From an uncultured Mucilaginibacter sp. (GTDB taxonomy: Bacteria; Bacteroidota; Bacteroidia; Sphingobacteriales; Sphingobacteriaceae): a stretch of DNA of 64,000 bases. The notes beneath the pieces were generated by a model that did no database searches, had not been told where the DNA came from, and saw only the letters and a program-made list of their open reading frames with translations. How positions within the stretch are numbered: the stretch's first letter is position 1; every line of letters starts with the position of its first letter. Where the stretch lies: the NCBI RefSeq assembly GCF_913773635.1, contig NZ_CAJYGQ010000008.1:124001-188000 (forward strand), written 5' to 3'. The translations under genes and the position numbers were made by a program. Positions 53,850 to 63,214 of this stretch are shown one piece after another.

Positions 53850-54644
53850 CTATTTTTTTGGAACGAGGCTTTTTAACCAAACCACCAGGTCGTAAGCAGC
53901 TTTATCGTTTTCAAAATTTAAGTTAGCCGGTAGCCGTCCGTTGGTGTATTCATCGTACAGCCATGGATCGGCAATAGCTATCATATGCCCTTTACCGTGC
54001 TTGGCAGTGGCTATCAGCGTTGCTCCTGCAGCGTTCTTAAGCACAGAGCGTGCGTTACCGCTTGCAGCAATTGAGCAGGCATCCTTCATATAAATTTTCT
54101 TTGATGTTTTGAAAACAGGGTTGTCTTTTATAACAACCCCACCATCTTCAAAATGGGCATCGTCTATTACATGGTTTTGAATATCATCATTAAAATGCAT
54201 TCCAAACACGGCAGCTAATTCGTTATAGTGTTTAAACTCAACATTAGCACTATCGTTAGCAAACATTACCAACACACCACCTTTTTTAACCCAGGCATCT
54301 ATGTTTTTAATATCAGCCGGCATTATATAATTAGGAGCAGGATTTTCCTTTTTGCTATCAGGATCAACTATTATGTAAACATCAGTACCTTTCAAATTCG
54401 CCGCGGTTGGTGCTGCATCTAACGAGTTTAGCTTAAAGCCTTGCCTCTTAAAAACATCTCCCAAAACAGAAAAACCGTTATAATCTTTTTCTTCCCAGAT
54501 GTAGTGAAAACGCTCGGGTTGTCCCTGGCTGTTTTTTCTGGTTTCGTGATTAAAATGATAATCGAGAGTTACGGTTTGAGCCTCGCAGTTGACCGCTGTA
54601 AAGCCCAAAGCCAATAAAAATGCGTAACAATAATTGATCTTCAT
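53850..54644 (-). CDS. DUF4350-type exported protein (glutamine-amidotransferase-like fold)
   Basis: The 264-aa product has a signal peptide (about 1-22, NCEAQ) and a DUF4350-like domain with DVYIIVDPDSKKENP (about residue 90), a switch-like AWVKKGGVLVMFANDSANVE and IATAKHGKGHMIAIADPWLYDEY near 215. The fold resembles class I glutamine amidotransferases without the catalytic cysteine. Function is unknown. It is transcribed after a tiny charged-protein gene (78-base spacer). Confidence 0.75.
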   Translation of the reverse strand: MKINYCYAFLLALGFTAVNCEAQTVTLDYHFNHETRKNSQGQPERFHYIWEEKDYNGFSVLGDVFKRQGFKLNSLDAAPTAANLKGTDVYIIVDPDSKKENPAPNYIMPADIKNIDAWVKKGGVLVMFANDSANVEFKHYNELAAVFGMHFNDDIQNHVIDDAHFEDGGVVIKDNPVFKTSKKIYMKDACSIAASGNARSVLKNAAGATLIATAKHGKGHMIAIADPWLYDEYTNGRLPANLNFENDKAAYDLVVWLKSLVPKK

Positions 54645-54722
54645 AGCAATGCTTATAAACGTTAGCGCGCTAAACTATAACTTTTAGCTTATAAACTATT
54701 AAGTGCCATTCAATTTTAACAA

Positions 54723-54893
54723 TCAATCTTCCAGCTGTTTGCTGTCTTTGCCTTTGTCTTCATGTATTTTCCGGGTGCGGTCCTCGGCCTTTTTAACTTC
54801 ATCGCGCTCACTTATAGGCTCATCTGTCTTTAAGCTCTCTTCATTTTCTTCGGCGCCTTTAATTGGCCTTTTATCGCTTTCATGAGTTGCCAT
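54723..54893 (-). CDS. very small highly charged protein
   Basis: A 56-aa frame starts with ATG at 54893 and ends with TGA at 54723. Thirty-one of 56 residues are Asp, Glu, Lys or Arg, there are no cysteines or aromatic residues, and hydrophobic residues are few, so it should be disordered. I do not recognise it, but short hydrophilic proteins of this type are typical stress-linked proteins in Bacteroidota. It is divergent from a DUF2383 gene (159-base spacer) that is also of stress type. Confidence 0.65.
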   Translation of the reverse strand: MATHESDKRPIKGAEENEESLKTDEPISERDEVKKAEDRTRKIHEDKGKDSKQLED

Positions 54894-55052
54894 AATTCAA
54901 AAATTAAATAAGTTACTTTATAAGTAACGTGACACTAGCAAGGCAGTTTTAATTAATAAATTTATACGCTTATTCCTGCTAAGAATAATAAAGGTAAAAC
55001 CTAATGCGACCACTGACGTTTTTAACTTCAGATTAATAAACTTATCTACATT

Positions 55053-55508
55053 ATGGAAACTATAGAAAAATCAGTAGAAATAATTAACGATTTAATAGAG
55101 ATTAACAACGATCGTGCAGACGGATTCCAAAAGGCCTTGAAAGATTTAGAAGGTGGTGATTCGGATTTAAAATCATTATTTGAAGAATACAGCAGCCAAA
55201 GCCGTCAGTTTTCACAAGAATTAACTGCATTAGCAGCACAACACGGTGGCGATACTGAAACCGGCAATAGCGTATCAGGTACATTACACCGCGCATGGAT
55301 TGATGTAAAAGCATTGTTCACAGGCAGCGACCGTAAAGCAATTCTTGCTGAGTGTGAGCGTGGAGAGGATGCTATTAAAAAAGCATACCGCGAAGCCCTT
55401 GCAGAAGGCGTACTACCGGCAGAAGCAATCACACTTATAGCTAAACAAGCTCAGGCAATTGGTCAGTCACATGATCGTATAAAAGCATTACGTGATAGTG
55501 CACAATAA
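55053..55508 (+). CDS. PA2169-family four-helix-bundle protein (DUF2383)
   Basis: The 151-aa product is a four-helix ferritin-like bundle of the DUF2383 type: ETIEKSVEIINDLIEINNDRADGF at the start, LFEEYSSQSRQFSQELTALAAQHGG, TLHRAWIDVKALFTGSDRKAILAECERGED and a last helix ending IKALRD. Conserved Glu/Asp/His residues may bind metal, but this is not proven for the family. Relatives are stress-induced. It stands alone with a terminator. Confidence 0.88.
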   Translation: METIEKSVEIINDLIEINNDRADGFQKALKDLEGGDSDLKSLFEEYSSQSRQFSQELTALAAQHGGDTETGNSVSGTLHRAWIDVKALFTGSDRKAILAECERGEDAIKKAYREALAEGVLPAEAITLIAKQAQAIGQSHDRIKALRDSAQ

Positions 55509-55524
55509 TTTGCTCAAAAGCATA

Positions 55525-55560
55525 AATAATAAAAGCCGCTAATGCGGCTTTTATTATTTT
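55525..55560 (+). terminator. intrinsic terminator of the DUF2383 gene
   Basis: AATAATAAAAGCCGC and GCGGCTTTTATTATT form a perfect 15-bp stem with a short loop, followed by TTT. It lies 16 bases after the stop. Confidence 0.9.
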
Positions 55561-55600
55561 GAGAGATTAAAACTCTAATATCCATAAGCTTGGTACGCTA

Positions 55601-57670
55601 CTAAATACTCAAACTTAAACCTGCATAGTAGTTGCGCAATGGGGCCGGGTTAAAAAACCTATTACCTACTGCATTCAAATCATTACCTAAGCTATATTTT
55701 TGATTCAGCAAATTATCGCCACCTGCATATATATTTATTTTTACTTTGCTTGCAGCGCGGTTTATTTGTAAACCAGCTTTAGCTTGCAGCAAATTATATT
55801 TGCTTGCGTAAACGGTGTTGGCATCGTTAACCGGCAACCTACCAGTGTAATTATGCTGAACAAACACATAAACAGTTTTTGGTAACCGGAACTGCAGACT
55901 GCTCACCGCTACATTTTTGGGTACACCTGTTAAGCTATTTCCTGAGTAATTGTTATTGTTTACGTTGTAATTTCTAAAATTAAAGTTATTGTACGTAAAG
56001 GCCTCATTAAACTGAATACCTCTTAAAAAGCCATTGGCCTTTGGTTGCATAATCCAGCTTGTAAAGCTTAGTTCTACACCTAGCTGTTTGGTGCCGCCGG
56101 CATTTATAAAATAATCGGTCTCATTGGCCAAACGTTGATTAACAATAGTATTCCCAAGGCGGTAGTAAAATACCGAGGCATCTAACATTAAACTCTCATC
56201 ATTATTACGCACTCGGAAACCAGTCTCGTAGTTCCATCCCGTCTCGGGCTGGAGATTTATATTCACAACATTGTTGCTTGGCCTTACCTCTGCTATGGTT
56301 GGTGTTGAGTAACCTCTGCTTACTGATGCGCGCCATATGAAATTATCGAGTATTTGGTACGATAATGCTATACGCGGCATTAACTGCGGATCAAAGTTTT
56401 TAGTGTTCCTTTCCTGCTCATTCAAAGGAAATATATTTCGGTACTTATAGCTGTAAAAGTTAAGGCTTAAAGCGGCTTCAATATTCAGCACCTGAAGCAC
56501 TTTGGCTGCATAACGTGCAAATAAAAAATGTTGATTGGTGTTCACATTGTCAAAGGCCTGCGGTTTTCCTATCTCTCCTCTCTGATTGTCGTAATTGTTT
56601 ATTGTTGCATTAGTTTGCTGCCATTCAGCTCCTAAATTAACTTTCCAATCTATATTGTTTGACGGCAAACCGGCTAATTCAAAATACGTTCTTCCACCGT
56701 ACGTGTTTTCACTACGTTGTTCGTAATTTGTTATAAAAGGGTTATTGAACTTTACGCGTGTTCCAAAAACAGATGCTACATTACGGATACGATCTGTTAA
56801 CTGAACCTCATTAACTAAACCACCAAATAAAACCTTGGTGCTTATACCTATATTTTGATCAATGGCTCCGGGTAAGGTAGCTGTTGCCGGGCGCGATGCA
56901 CGCGGGTTACTATCAAATTGCGCCTGGTTAAGTCCGCCAGGAGTTTGATATTGCAAATCAGAGTAAAAGCCAAGCGCTTTTAGTTGGTTGGCTTGCCCGT
57001 AACTGTACCTATCAACTAACTGAAAATAGTGCCTTTGCAAATAGCTATGATCACGGTAGCCATCATAAGTTTGATAAGCTTGCTTAATATTGAGTTGGTT
57101 TTTGCCCCATTTTTGGCTCATCCTGGCGTTTTGATGTATTAATCCGTATGAACCAGCGTTAATGTTTAAATCAACTGTGCTGCTATCGTTTAATCGGTTT
57201 ACAGGATTGATAATAACAACACCGCCCGAATTAGCACCAAAAAGGCTACCATCAGGCCCCTTTAATACTTCTATGCTGTGCAAACTGGCTACGTCAAGGG
57301 CGTTCAAATAACTGTTGCCACCAGCATCGGTAAGTGGAATTTCATCAAAATATATTTTAACATTACGCACACCAAAAGGCGACCGCAGCAAACTCCCTCT
57401 TATAGACAGGCGGTAACTACCCGGCGTGCGCTCTTCCATACGTATTCCAGGCAATGTATTCATTGCGCTAACTAATGAATTACTAGGCTGCAGGCTCAGT
57501 CGTTTGCTACTCAAAACACCAACAGAGGCTGGCACGTTCAATATTCGTTGTTCTGATAAATATCCTCTTACAGTAACAGGCTCAATGGTACGGGAGCTAT
57601 CCTGCATTTGCGCATATATATTTGAAGCCGAAAACAGAACAAAGGTTAGAGTGGTAAGTTTTTTATACAT
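55601..57670 (-). CDS. TonB-dependent outer-membrane receptor
   Basis: The 689-aa product has a signal peptide (about 1-20, ending IYAQ), a TonB-box-like EPVTVRG near 33, a plug domain (about 38-145: LPGIRMEERTPGSYRLSIRGSLLRSPFGVRNVKIYFDEIPL) and a barrel domain to the C-terminal YYAGLSLSI. It lacks the SusC-type carboxypeptidase-like N-terminal domain, so it resembles siderophore/vitamin-type receptors. Substrate is unknown; no SusD partner is next to it. I chose the ATG at 57670 over an upstream TTG. Energy would come from the ExbB/ExbD/TonB system at 21700-24688. Confidence 0.9.
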   Translation of the reverse strand: MYKKLTTLTFVLFSASNIYAQMQDSSRTIEPVTVRGYLSEQRILNVPASVGVLSSKRLSLQPSNSLVSAMNTLPGIRMEERTPGSYRLSIRGSLLRSPFGVRNVKIYFDEIPLTDAGGNSYLNALDVASLHSIEVLKGPDGSLFGANSGGVVIINPVNRLNDSSTVDLNINAGSYGLIHQNARMSQKWGKNQLNIKQAYQTYDGYRDHSYLQRHYFQLVDRYSYGQANQLKALGFYSDLQYQTPGGLNQAQFDSNPRASRPATATLPGAIDQNIGISTKVLFGGLVNEVQLTDRIRNVASVFGTRVKFNNPFITNYEQRSENTYGGRTYFELAGLPSNNIDWKVNLGAEWQQTNATINNYDNQRGEIGKPQAFDNVNTNQHFLFARYAAKVLQVLNIEAALSLNFYSYKYRNIFPLNEQERNTKNFDPQLMPRIALSYQILDNFIWRASVSRGYSTPTIAEVRPSNNVVNINLQPETGWNYETGFRVRNNDESLMLDASVFYYRLGNTIVNQRLANETDYFINAGGTKQLGVELSFTSWIMQPKANGFLRGIQFNEAFTYNNFNFRNYNVNNNNYSGNSLTGVPKNVAVSSLQFRLPKTVYVFVQHNYTGRLPVNDANTVYASKYNLLQAKAGLQINRAASKVKINIYAGGDNLLNQKYSLGNDLNAVGNRFFNPAPLRNYYAGLSLSI

Positions 57671-57687
57671 AGGCACGGTTACACACA

Positions 57688-57727
57688 AAACAAAAGTAGT
57701 CCTTTTACCTGAAGGACTACTTTTGTT
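57688..57727 (-). terminator. terminator of the PQQ-type sugar dehydrogenase gene
   Basis: ACAAAAGTAGTCCTT and its complement AAGGACTACTTTTGT flank a 7-base loop; the minus-strand tail is TTTTGTG. It lies about 50 bases after the stop at 57778 and 18 bases before the receptor gene. Confidence 0.85.
57691..57698 (-). promoter_or_regulatory. candidate -7 element of the TonB-receptor gene, inside the terminator
   Basis: TACTTTTG on the minus strand lies in the 3' arm of the hairpin of the upstream gene, 20 bases before the receptor ATG. No TTTG is seen 19 bases upstream, so support is partial. Confidence 0.4.
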
Positions 57728-57777
57728 AATTTATAACTTATAATAAAGCGAGCTAACCCGCAAAATATAAACAGTTG

Positions 57778-59100
57778 TTATTTCTCAGCACTTACGCGCC
57801 AGATTTTATTGCCAGAGTCATCAGCAACCAATAGAGAGCCGTCTTTTGCTACAGCTACGCCAACCGGCCTGCCATAAACTTTGTTTTGCGCCGCATCAGC
57901 AATAAAGCCTGTTAGAAAATCTTCGGGCTTACCTGGCTTGCTTCCTTTAAAAGGAACTGCCACAACCTTATAACCTACCAGCTTTGAGCTATTCCATGAA
58001 CCATGCTGACCTACAAAAGCAGCGTTTTTATATTTTGAACCAAAACTATCGCCGTTATAAAAGGCCAGTCCTAATGATGCCGTGTGTGAACCTAATGCAA
58101 CATCAGGTACTAAAGTGCTCTTAACTAAATCAGGACGTTGTCCCTTCAAACGAGGATCTTCGTGCTGGCCAAAATAAGCATATGGCCAACCGTAATAACC
58201 ACCCTCTTTAACACTGGTTAAGTAATCAGGCACTAACATATCTCCCAATTCGTCACGCTCGTTAACGGCAGTCCAAATATTGCTTGTACCAGGGAAAAAG
58301 TCAATACCAACCGGGTTGCGTAAACCACCGGCATAAATTTTTTCGTTTGATCCGTCTGCATTCACTACCAAAATATTGGCTCTGCGCGCTTCATTTGCAA
58401 TACCATGCTCGGCAACATTACTACCCGAGCCTACGGTTATGTATAGTTTACTACTGTCTTTACTAACAAGCAGGTTGCGCGTCCAGTGGTTATTGTAACC
58501 GCCGGCAGGCAGTTTAAGTACACGTTTTCCTTCGGCTGTTATGCGGGCATCTCCCGGTTTGTAAGGGTAGCGCCATAAGCCATCAGTATTGGCTACGTAA
58601 AACCAATTACCTATAACGGCCATACCAAATGGCTGGTTTAGTCCGCTTAAAAACAATCCTTTTTGGTCAACCACGCCATCGCCGTTACTATCTCTGAAAA
58701 TAACAATGGTATTAGGGCTATCGCCCATATTTTGCGATTTTGTTTTGCCAACGAGTGCCGAACCTGCCTTTTTCAAACCTTTAGCCTCGGTAGTTGCAAG
58801 GGCAGCAAAAACGTCGCCGTTTGGAGCTACGTATATATTACGCGGATTATTCAAATCTTCGGCATAGAGGCTTACTTTAAAGCCGGCCGGAGCGATAGGT
58901 GTTTTACCTTTGGGCCATCCTATAACTTCACAGAAGTTTTTTACCGATTTGGTTTCGTAAGGTGCCGGTAAATTCACTTGCTGGCCAACCTTATCCGCAG
59001 TGGTATCAGCCATTGCCGGATCGGGCTTTTTGTTTTGCTGGCAGCTACTCAAAACTGCACCTGCAGCAACGGCTACATATAGGAAGTTTCTGATTTTCAT
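57778..59100 (-). CDS. PQQ-dependent sugar dehydrogenase-like (sorbosone dehydrogenase family) lipoprotein
   Basis: The 440-aa product starts with a lipoprotein signal peptide (VLSSC, C20) and has a six-bladed beta-propeller of the soluble GDH/HHIP type: NNPRNIYVAPNGDVFAA near 87, LRNPVGIDFFPG near 263 and GYYGWPYAYFGQHEDPR near 305. Such proteins oxidise aldoses or sorbosone with PQQ, but PQQ synthesis genes are not visible here. I chose the ATG at 59100 because it gives the lipobox; an upstream start adds 24 residues with no signal function. Confidence 0.85.
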   Translation of the reverse strand: MKIRNFLYVAVAAGAVLSSCQQNKKPDPAMADTTADKVGQQVNLPAPYETKSVKNFCEVIGWPKGKTPIAPAGFKVSLYAEDLNNPRNIYVAPNGDVFAALATTEAKGLKKAGSALVGKTKSQNMGDSPNTIVIFRDSNGDGVVDQKGLFLSGLNQPFGMAVIGNWFYVANTDGLWRYPYKPGDARITAEGKRVLKLPAGGYNNHWTRNLLVSKDSSKLYITVGSGSNVAEHGIANEARRANILVVNADGSNEKIYAGGLRNPVGIDFFPGTSNIWTAVNERDELGDMLVPDYLTSVKEGGYYGWPYAYFGQHEDPRLKGQRPDLVKSTLVPDVALGSHTASLGLAFYNGDSFGSKYKNAAFVGQHGSWNSSKLVGYKVVAVPFKGSKPGKPEDFLTGFIADAAQNKVYGRPVGVAVAKDGSLLVADDSGNKIWRVSAEK

Positions 59101-59186
59101 AAGGTACTCTTTAGTTAAGACTAAGGGAATTAACCTTATAGGTAAAATTTTGTTTGGTAAACGAAATAACAAGCAGGCTTAAGAAC

Positions 59187-59708
59187 CTAAAAAATTACAA
59201 ACTTTTCAATTTGCTCGTTAACAAATTTCACTGTACGTTCTTCAAACAATTCGCCTTCGGCATTTATCTCTTTACGTATAAATGGAATATGTATACGTAA
59301 CGGCAACACATGCATATGCAGGTAGCTGCAAACACCAGCAAAATGTTCTACACCACGTATGTTACCATAAGTGCCCGAAGAATGTCCTACAAGCGCAGCT
59401 TTCTTATCATAAAAGCTGTCAGGAAAATCACAGGCATCAACAAAGGCCTTTAACACGCCCGGAAAGCTGCCGTTGTATTCGGGAATGACAAACAAAAACT
59501 TTTTTGAGGCATTGACGAGCTTTCTTATCGGACCAAATTCGGCGCTGCATTTGCCATACATATCAGTTTGGATGAAGTTTGGCGGCAAATCCTCTAACGA
59601 CAAAAGCTCTACTTCCAAACCGTTTTTTATAAGCTGCCTTTGATAATATTTGGCTAATTTTAAAGTTGAACTTCCAGAGCGGTTAGTAGCAGCAACAATG
59701 GTAATCAT
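59187..59708 (-). CDS. NADPH-dependent FMN reductase family protein
   Basis: The 173-aa product has a flavodoxin-like fold with the phosphate loop AATNRSGSSTLKLAKYY (about 6-22) and FVIPEYNGSFPGVLKAFVDAC near 73-93, the diagnostic NAD(P)H-dependent FMN reductase/azoreductase motif. It probably reduces flavins, quinones or nitro compounds in the cytoplasm. It is 86 bases upstream of the sugar dehydrogenase gene and divergent from parA. Confidence 0.9.
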   Translation of the reverse strand: MITIVAATNRSGSSTLKLAKYYQRQLIKNGLEVELLSLEDLPPNFIQTDMYGKCSAEFGPIRKLVNASKKFLFVIPEYNGSFPGVLKAFVDACDFPDSFYDKKAALVGHSSGTYGNIRGVEHFAGVCSYLHMHVLPLRIHIPFIRKEINAEGELFEERTVKFVNEQIEKFVIF

Positions 59709-59814
59709 TAAAAAGTGTTTATAAGTTAACGCAACACCATCGACTGCCGAATTGTTTAATTTCGTATCTTTAGCCCCCGGTTTAAAGCAAAGCGAAAGTA
59801 TAAATTTTTAGCTT

Positions 59815-59822
59815 TACTTTTG
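59815..59822 (+). promoter_or_regulatory. candidate -7 element for parA
   Basis: TACTTTTG on the plus strand lies 44 bases before the parA ATG. No TTTG is found 19-20 bases upstream. The octamer is the same as at metK and ahcY. Confidence 0.4.
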
Positions 59823-59865
59823 ATTATCCGGCAAAGGCTGTTTTCTTAATATCTGAGGTAATAAA

Positions 59866-60669
59866 ATGAGTAAAATAATAGCTTTAGCTAATCAAAAAGG
59901 TGGCGTTGGCAAAACCACATCGTCTATAAACCTGGCTGCAAGTTTAGCCGTTTTAGAGTATAAGACGCTACTGGTTGATGCCGATCCGCAGGCTAACTCA
60001 ACATCGGGTATAGGGTTTGATCCGCGCACTATAAAAACCAGCATATACGAGTGTATCATTAACCAGGTTGAGGCCAAAGACGCCATCCAGAAAACCGATA
60101 CACCTAACCTCGATCTGTTACCTGCTCATATTGATTTGGTTGGTGCCGAGATAGAAATGATTAACCTTACTGACCGCGAGTATAAAATGAAAGCCATTTT
60201 AGACCAGGTTCGCGATCTGTATGATTTCATTATTATTGACTGCTCACCATCATTAGGCTTAATTACCATCAATGCACTTACCGCGGCCGATTCGGTAATT
60301 ATTCCGGTACAATGTGAGTATTTTGCATTGGAAGGTTTAGGCAAGTTATTGAACACTATTAAAATTGTTCAAAACAGGCTAAACCCCGAGTTAGATATTG
60401 AAGGCATTTTGCTTACCATGTATGATGTAAGGCTGCGCCTGTCAAACCAGGTTGTTGAAGAAGTACGCACGCACTTTGAAGACCTTGTGTTTGATACAAT
60501 TATACAACGTAATACCCGTTTAAGCGAGGCGCCAAGCTTTGGGGTTTCGGTAATTATGCACGATGCAACCTGTAAAGGCGCAGTAAACTATTTAAACCTG
60601 GCTCGCGAAATTATACGCAAAAACGGTTTAGGACAAACAGCAGGTAAAGCTACACCTGCAGCAGTTTAA
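59866..60669 (+). CDS. parA: ParA-family ATPase (Soj)
   Basis: ParA drives chromosome partition with ParB. The 267-aa product has the deviant Walker A KGGVGKTTSS at 10-19, the DADPQANST motif near 39 and FIIIDCSPSLGLI near 122-134. There is a rare visible Shine-Dalgarno-like GAGGT at 59855-59859. parB starts 9 bases after its stop. Confidence 0.96.
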   Translation: MSKIIALANQKGGVGKTTSSINLAASLAVLEYKTLLVDADPQANSTSGIGFDPRTIKTSIYECIINQVEAKDAIQKTDTPNLDLLPAHIDLVGAEIEMINLTDREYKMKAILDQVRDLYDFIIIDCSPSLGLITINALTAADSVIIPVQCEYFALEGLGKLLNTIKIVQNRLNPELDIEGILLTMYDVRLRLSNQVVEEVRTHFEDLVFDTIIQRNTRLSEAPSFGVSVIMHDATCKGAVNYLNLAREIIRKNGLGQTAGKATPAAV

Positions 60670-60678
60670 GTTTTATAA

Positions 60679-61599
60679 ATGAGTTTAGATAAAAAGAAGG
60701 CATTAGGAAAAGGGCTGAGTGCCCTGCTCAATGATTCGGACAGTGTAAAAGCCCAAAGCAATTACCAGCGCGAAACAGGGAGCACAAATAACTCGAACAC
60801 AGGTAATGCCCTGGGTTCGGTTAATGAAATACGTATTGCCGAAATCGAAATAAATCCGTTTCAACCCCGTACTGATTTTGATGAGCAGGCACTTATTGAA
60901 CTTGCGGAATCAATTAAATTGCAGGGGCTGATACAGCCTATTACAGTTAGGAGGGTAAATTCTCACTCCTATCAGCTAATTTCGGGCGAACGCCGTTTAC
61001 GTGCGTCAAAACGCGCCGGTTTAAACACCATCCCTGCTTATGTGCGCACCGCCAACGATCAGCAAATGCTGGAAATGGCGCTTATAGAAAACATTCAGCG
61101 TGAAAACTTAAATGCAATGGAAGTTGCATTAAGCTTTCAGCGTATGATTGATGAATGCAGCCTTAAACAGGAGGAGCTTGGAGAACGCGTTAGTAAAAAC
61201 CGCAGTACGGTTACTAATTATTTACGTTTGTTAAAATTGCCACCCAGCATACAGGCGTCGATTCGTGACGGGGATATTAGCATGGGGCATGCCCGTGCGT
61301 TAATCAACATTACCGATCCGGTTAAACAAGTACACCTGCACCAGCAAATATTGCAGCAGGGCCTGTCGGTTCGTAAGGTTGAAGAGATGGTACGTGCATT
61401 GCAAAACGGTCCCGAAAAAAAAGAAAGCAATAAACCTGCACCTGTTCCGTTTCAGTTACAAAAAATCCAGGACGATCTGGCATCAAAGTTTAGCAGCAAG
61501 GTAAAACTTAAGGTGGGCAATAAAGGCTCAGGCAGTATTGAAATACCTTTTTTATCGCAGGAAGACTTAGGCCGTATACTTGAGATGCTGGATTGGTAA
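60679..61599 (+). CDS. parB: ParB/Spo0J-family chromosome partition protein
   Basis: The 306-aa product has the ParB/Srx domain at about 50-140 (EIEINPFQPRTDFDEQAL, SGERRLRASKRAG), a helix-turn-helix region at about 155-195 (LKQEELGERVSKNRSTVTNYLRLL) and a C-terminal dimerisation end (DLGRILEMLDW). It would bind parS sites; I found no perfect parS-like palindrome in the window. It lies 9 bases after parA and 9 bases before the DUF5683 gene. Confidence 0.96.
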   Translation: MSLDKKKALGKGLSALLNDSDSVKAQSNYQRETGSTNNSNTGNALGSVNEIRIAEIEINPFQPRTDFDEQALIELAESIKLQGLIQPITVRRVNSHSYQLISGERRLRASKRAGLNTIPAYVRTANDQQMLEMALIENIQRENLNAMEVALSFQRMIDECSLKQEELGERVSKNRSTVTNYLRLLKLPPSIQASIRDGDISMGHARALINITDPVKQVHLHQQILQQGLSVRKVEEMVRALQNGPEKKESNKPAPVPFQLQKIQDDLASKFSSKVKLKVGNKGSGSIEIPFLSQEDLGRILEMLDW

Positions 61600-61608
61600 A
61601 ACCATCAC

Positions 61609-62301
61609 ATGAACAGGCTTATCATAATAATTATTGGCTTTATAATTTTTTCGGCTGCAGCTTATGCTCAAAAGCCCGATACCGTAAGGCTACGCGATGA
61701 AATTGAACGCCGCCAGCGCGTGCGCGACTCTGTTGCAGGTAAGCGTGTTATAACCGATGTAATTACCAAAAAAAACAAAAAGCTTTACCGGCCCGATAGC
61801 ACGCATAGCCCCTCGCTTGCTTTTAAACGCTCGGCGTTTGTACCCGGCTGGGGCCAACTGTACAACCGTAAATGGTGGAAGCTACCCTTGGTATATGGTG
61901 GTTTAGGCGGACTTGCCGGAATATACATATGGAACCGAGGTAATTACAAAGACTTTTTACGTGTATATCAATTAAAAAGAGCCGGTGCAAACCAACCCGA
62001 TGAAAGTGACACGCAAAGCGTTAAAGACCTTTTTGAACGCGCGAGAAACAGAGACTTAACTATAATTGAAAATAATGTAAACTACCACGAACGTAATATG
62101 CAGTTATGCATTTTAGGCTTTGTTGGTTTTTGGGGCATACAAATGATTGATGCTTACATTGATGCCAAATTCATCCATTCCTATACCATGGACCGTGATT
62201 TGAGCTTTAAAATAACCCCCGGCATTGAAACAGGCCCGTTGTATGCTTCAGGTAACTTACCTTCTATTACTCCTGTTTTAAAATTGAGCCTCACGTTTTA
62301 G
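61609..62301 (+). CDS. DUF5683 membrane protein
   Basis: The 230-aa product has a signal peptide (about 1-20, AAAYAQ), a charged region and then SAFVPGWGQLYNRKWWKLPLVYGGLGGLAGIYIWNRG, the family's signature. A second hydrophobic segment follows (LCILGFVGFWGIQMIDAYID near 160-180). Function is unknown. In Bacteroidota it is commonly found after parB and before dapB and lepB, as here. Confidence 0.85.
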   Translation: MNRLIIIIIGFIIFSAAAYAQKPDTVRLRDEIERRQRVRDSVAGKRVITDVITKKNKKLYRPDSTHSPSLAFKRSAFVPGWGQLYNRKWWKLPLVYGGLGGLAGIYIWNRGNYKDFLRVYQLKRAGANQPDESDTQSVKDLFERARNRDLTIIENNVNYHERNMQLCILGFVGFWGIQMIDAYIDAKFIHSYTMDRDLSFKITPGIETGPLYASGNLPSITPVLKLSLTF

Positions 62302-62434
62302 GCATTTCAAACGTCTTATGATTCGGAAATCCGGCATACATAAGCAGCACTATTATTTCTTCGGTTATGCGGGTTTTAAAAGTTACCTTTACCGTTAAAT
62401 AACTGTAATTTATTCGTTTTAACTAAATTGCTCC

Positions 62435-63187
62435 ATGAAAATTGCGCTCTTCGGATACGGCAAAATGGGTAAAATCATTGAAAAGATAGCTACCGACCGC
62501 CGTCACGAAATTGTACTGATAATTGATAAAGACAATCTGCACGAGGCCACAGTTGAAAACCTTCAAAAGGCTGATGTTGCCATAGAGTTTAGCACACCTG
62601 CTACCGCTATTCAAAACATGAATCTTTGCTTTGAGGCCGGTGTACCATTAGTGGTTGGTACTACAGGTTGGTATGAAAACCTTAACGAGATTAAAGAAAA
62701 GTGCATTGCCGGTAACAATACGCTGATGTATGGCTCTAACTATAGTGTTGGCGTTAACATCTTTTTTCATGTAAACCGTATGCTGGCAAAAATCATGAAC
62801 AACTACCCTTACTACGAGGTACAGGTAGAAGAAATTCATCATACGCAAAAGCTTGATTCGCCCAGCGGCACCGCTATTACCATAGCTGAAGGAGTACTGG
62901 AAAACCTTGACGCAAAAAACGAGTGGAAAAACGTATTGGTAACTGACACTGGTGAGGCGGCTGATGATGCGCTTACCAATAGTCAATTGCTGATTGAGTC
63001 GCACCGCATTGAAAACGTACCGGGTACACATACCGTAATGTATGATTCGGAAGTTGATAGTATTGAATTTAAACATACAGCCCATAACCGTAATGGCTTT
63101 GCTTTAGGTGCTGTAATAGCAGCAGAATGGCTGAAAGATAAAAAAGGATTTTACGCTGTAACAGATATGTTTACCTTTAACGCCTGA
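62435..63187 (+). CDS. dapB: 4-hydroxy-tetrahydrodipicolinate reductase
   Basis: DapB reduces 4-hydroxy-tetrahydrodipicolinate in lysine and diaminopimelate synthesis. The 250-aa product has the Rossmann start ALFGYGKMGKIIEK, VGTTGWYENL near 72 and the substrate loop EEIHHTQKLDSPSGTA near 132-147 (His-Lys active site). Its product feeds peptidoglycan cross-linking. It is followed after 27 bases by lepB. Confidence 0.96.
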   Translation: MKIALFGYGKMGKIIEKIATDRRHEIVLIIDKDNLHEATVENLQKADVAIEFSTPATAIQNMNLCFEAGVPLVVGTTGWYENLNEIKEKCIAGNNTLMYGSNYSVGVNIFFHVNRMLAKIMNNYPYYEVQVEEIHHTQKLDSPSGTAITIAEGVLENLDAKNEWKNVLVTDTGEAADDALTNSQLLIESHRIENVPGTHTVMYDSEVDSIEFKHTAHNRNGFALGAVIAAEWLKDKKGFYAVTDMFTFNA

Positions 63188-63214
63188 TACGGCCTAAATT
63201 ATTGATTATAAAAT

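Noticed and set aside
59709..61650. parS site near parA/parB
   Set aside because: I found no palindrome close to the TGTTNCACGTGAAACA type; a genome-wide search would be needed.
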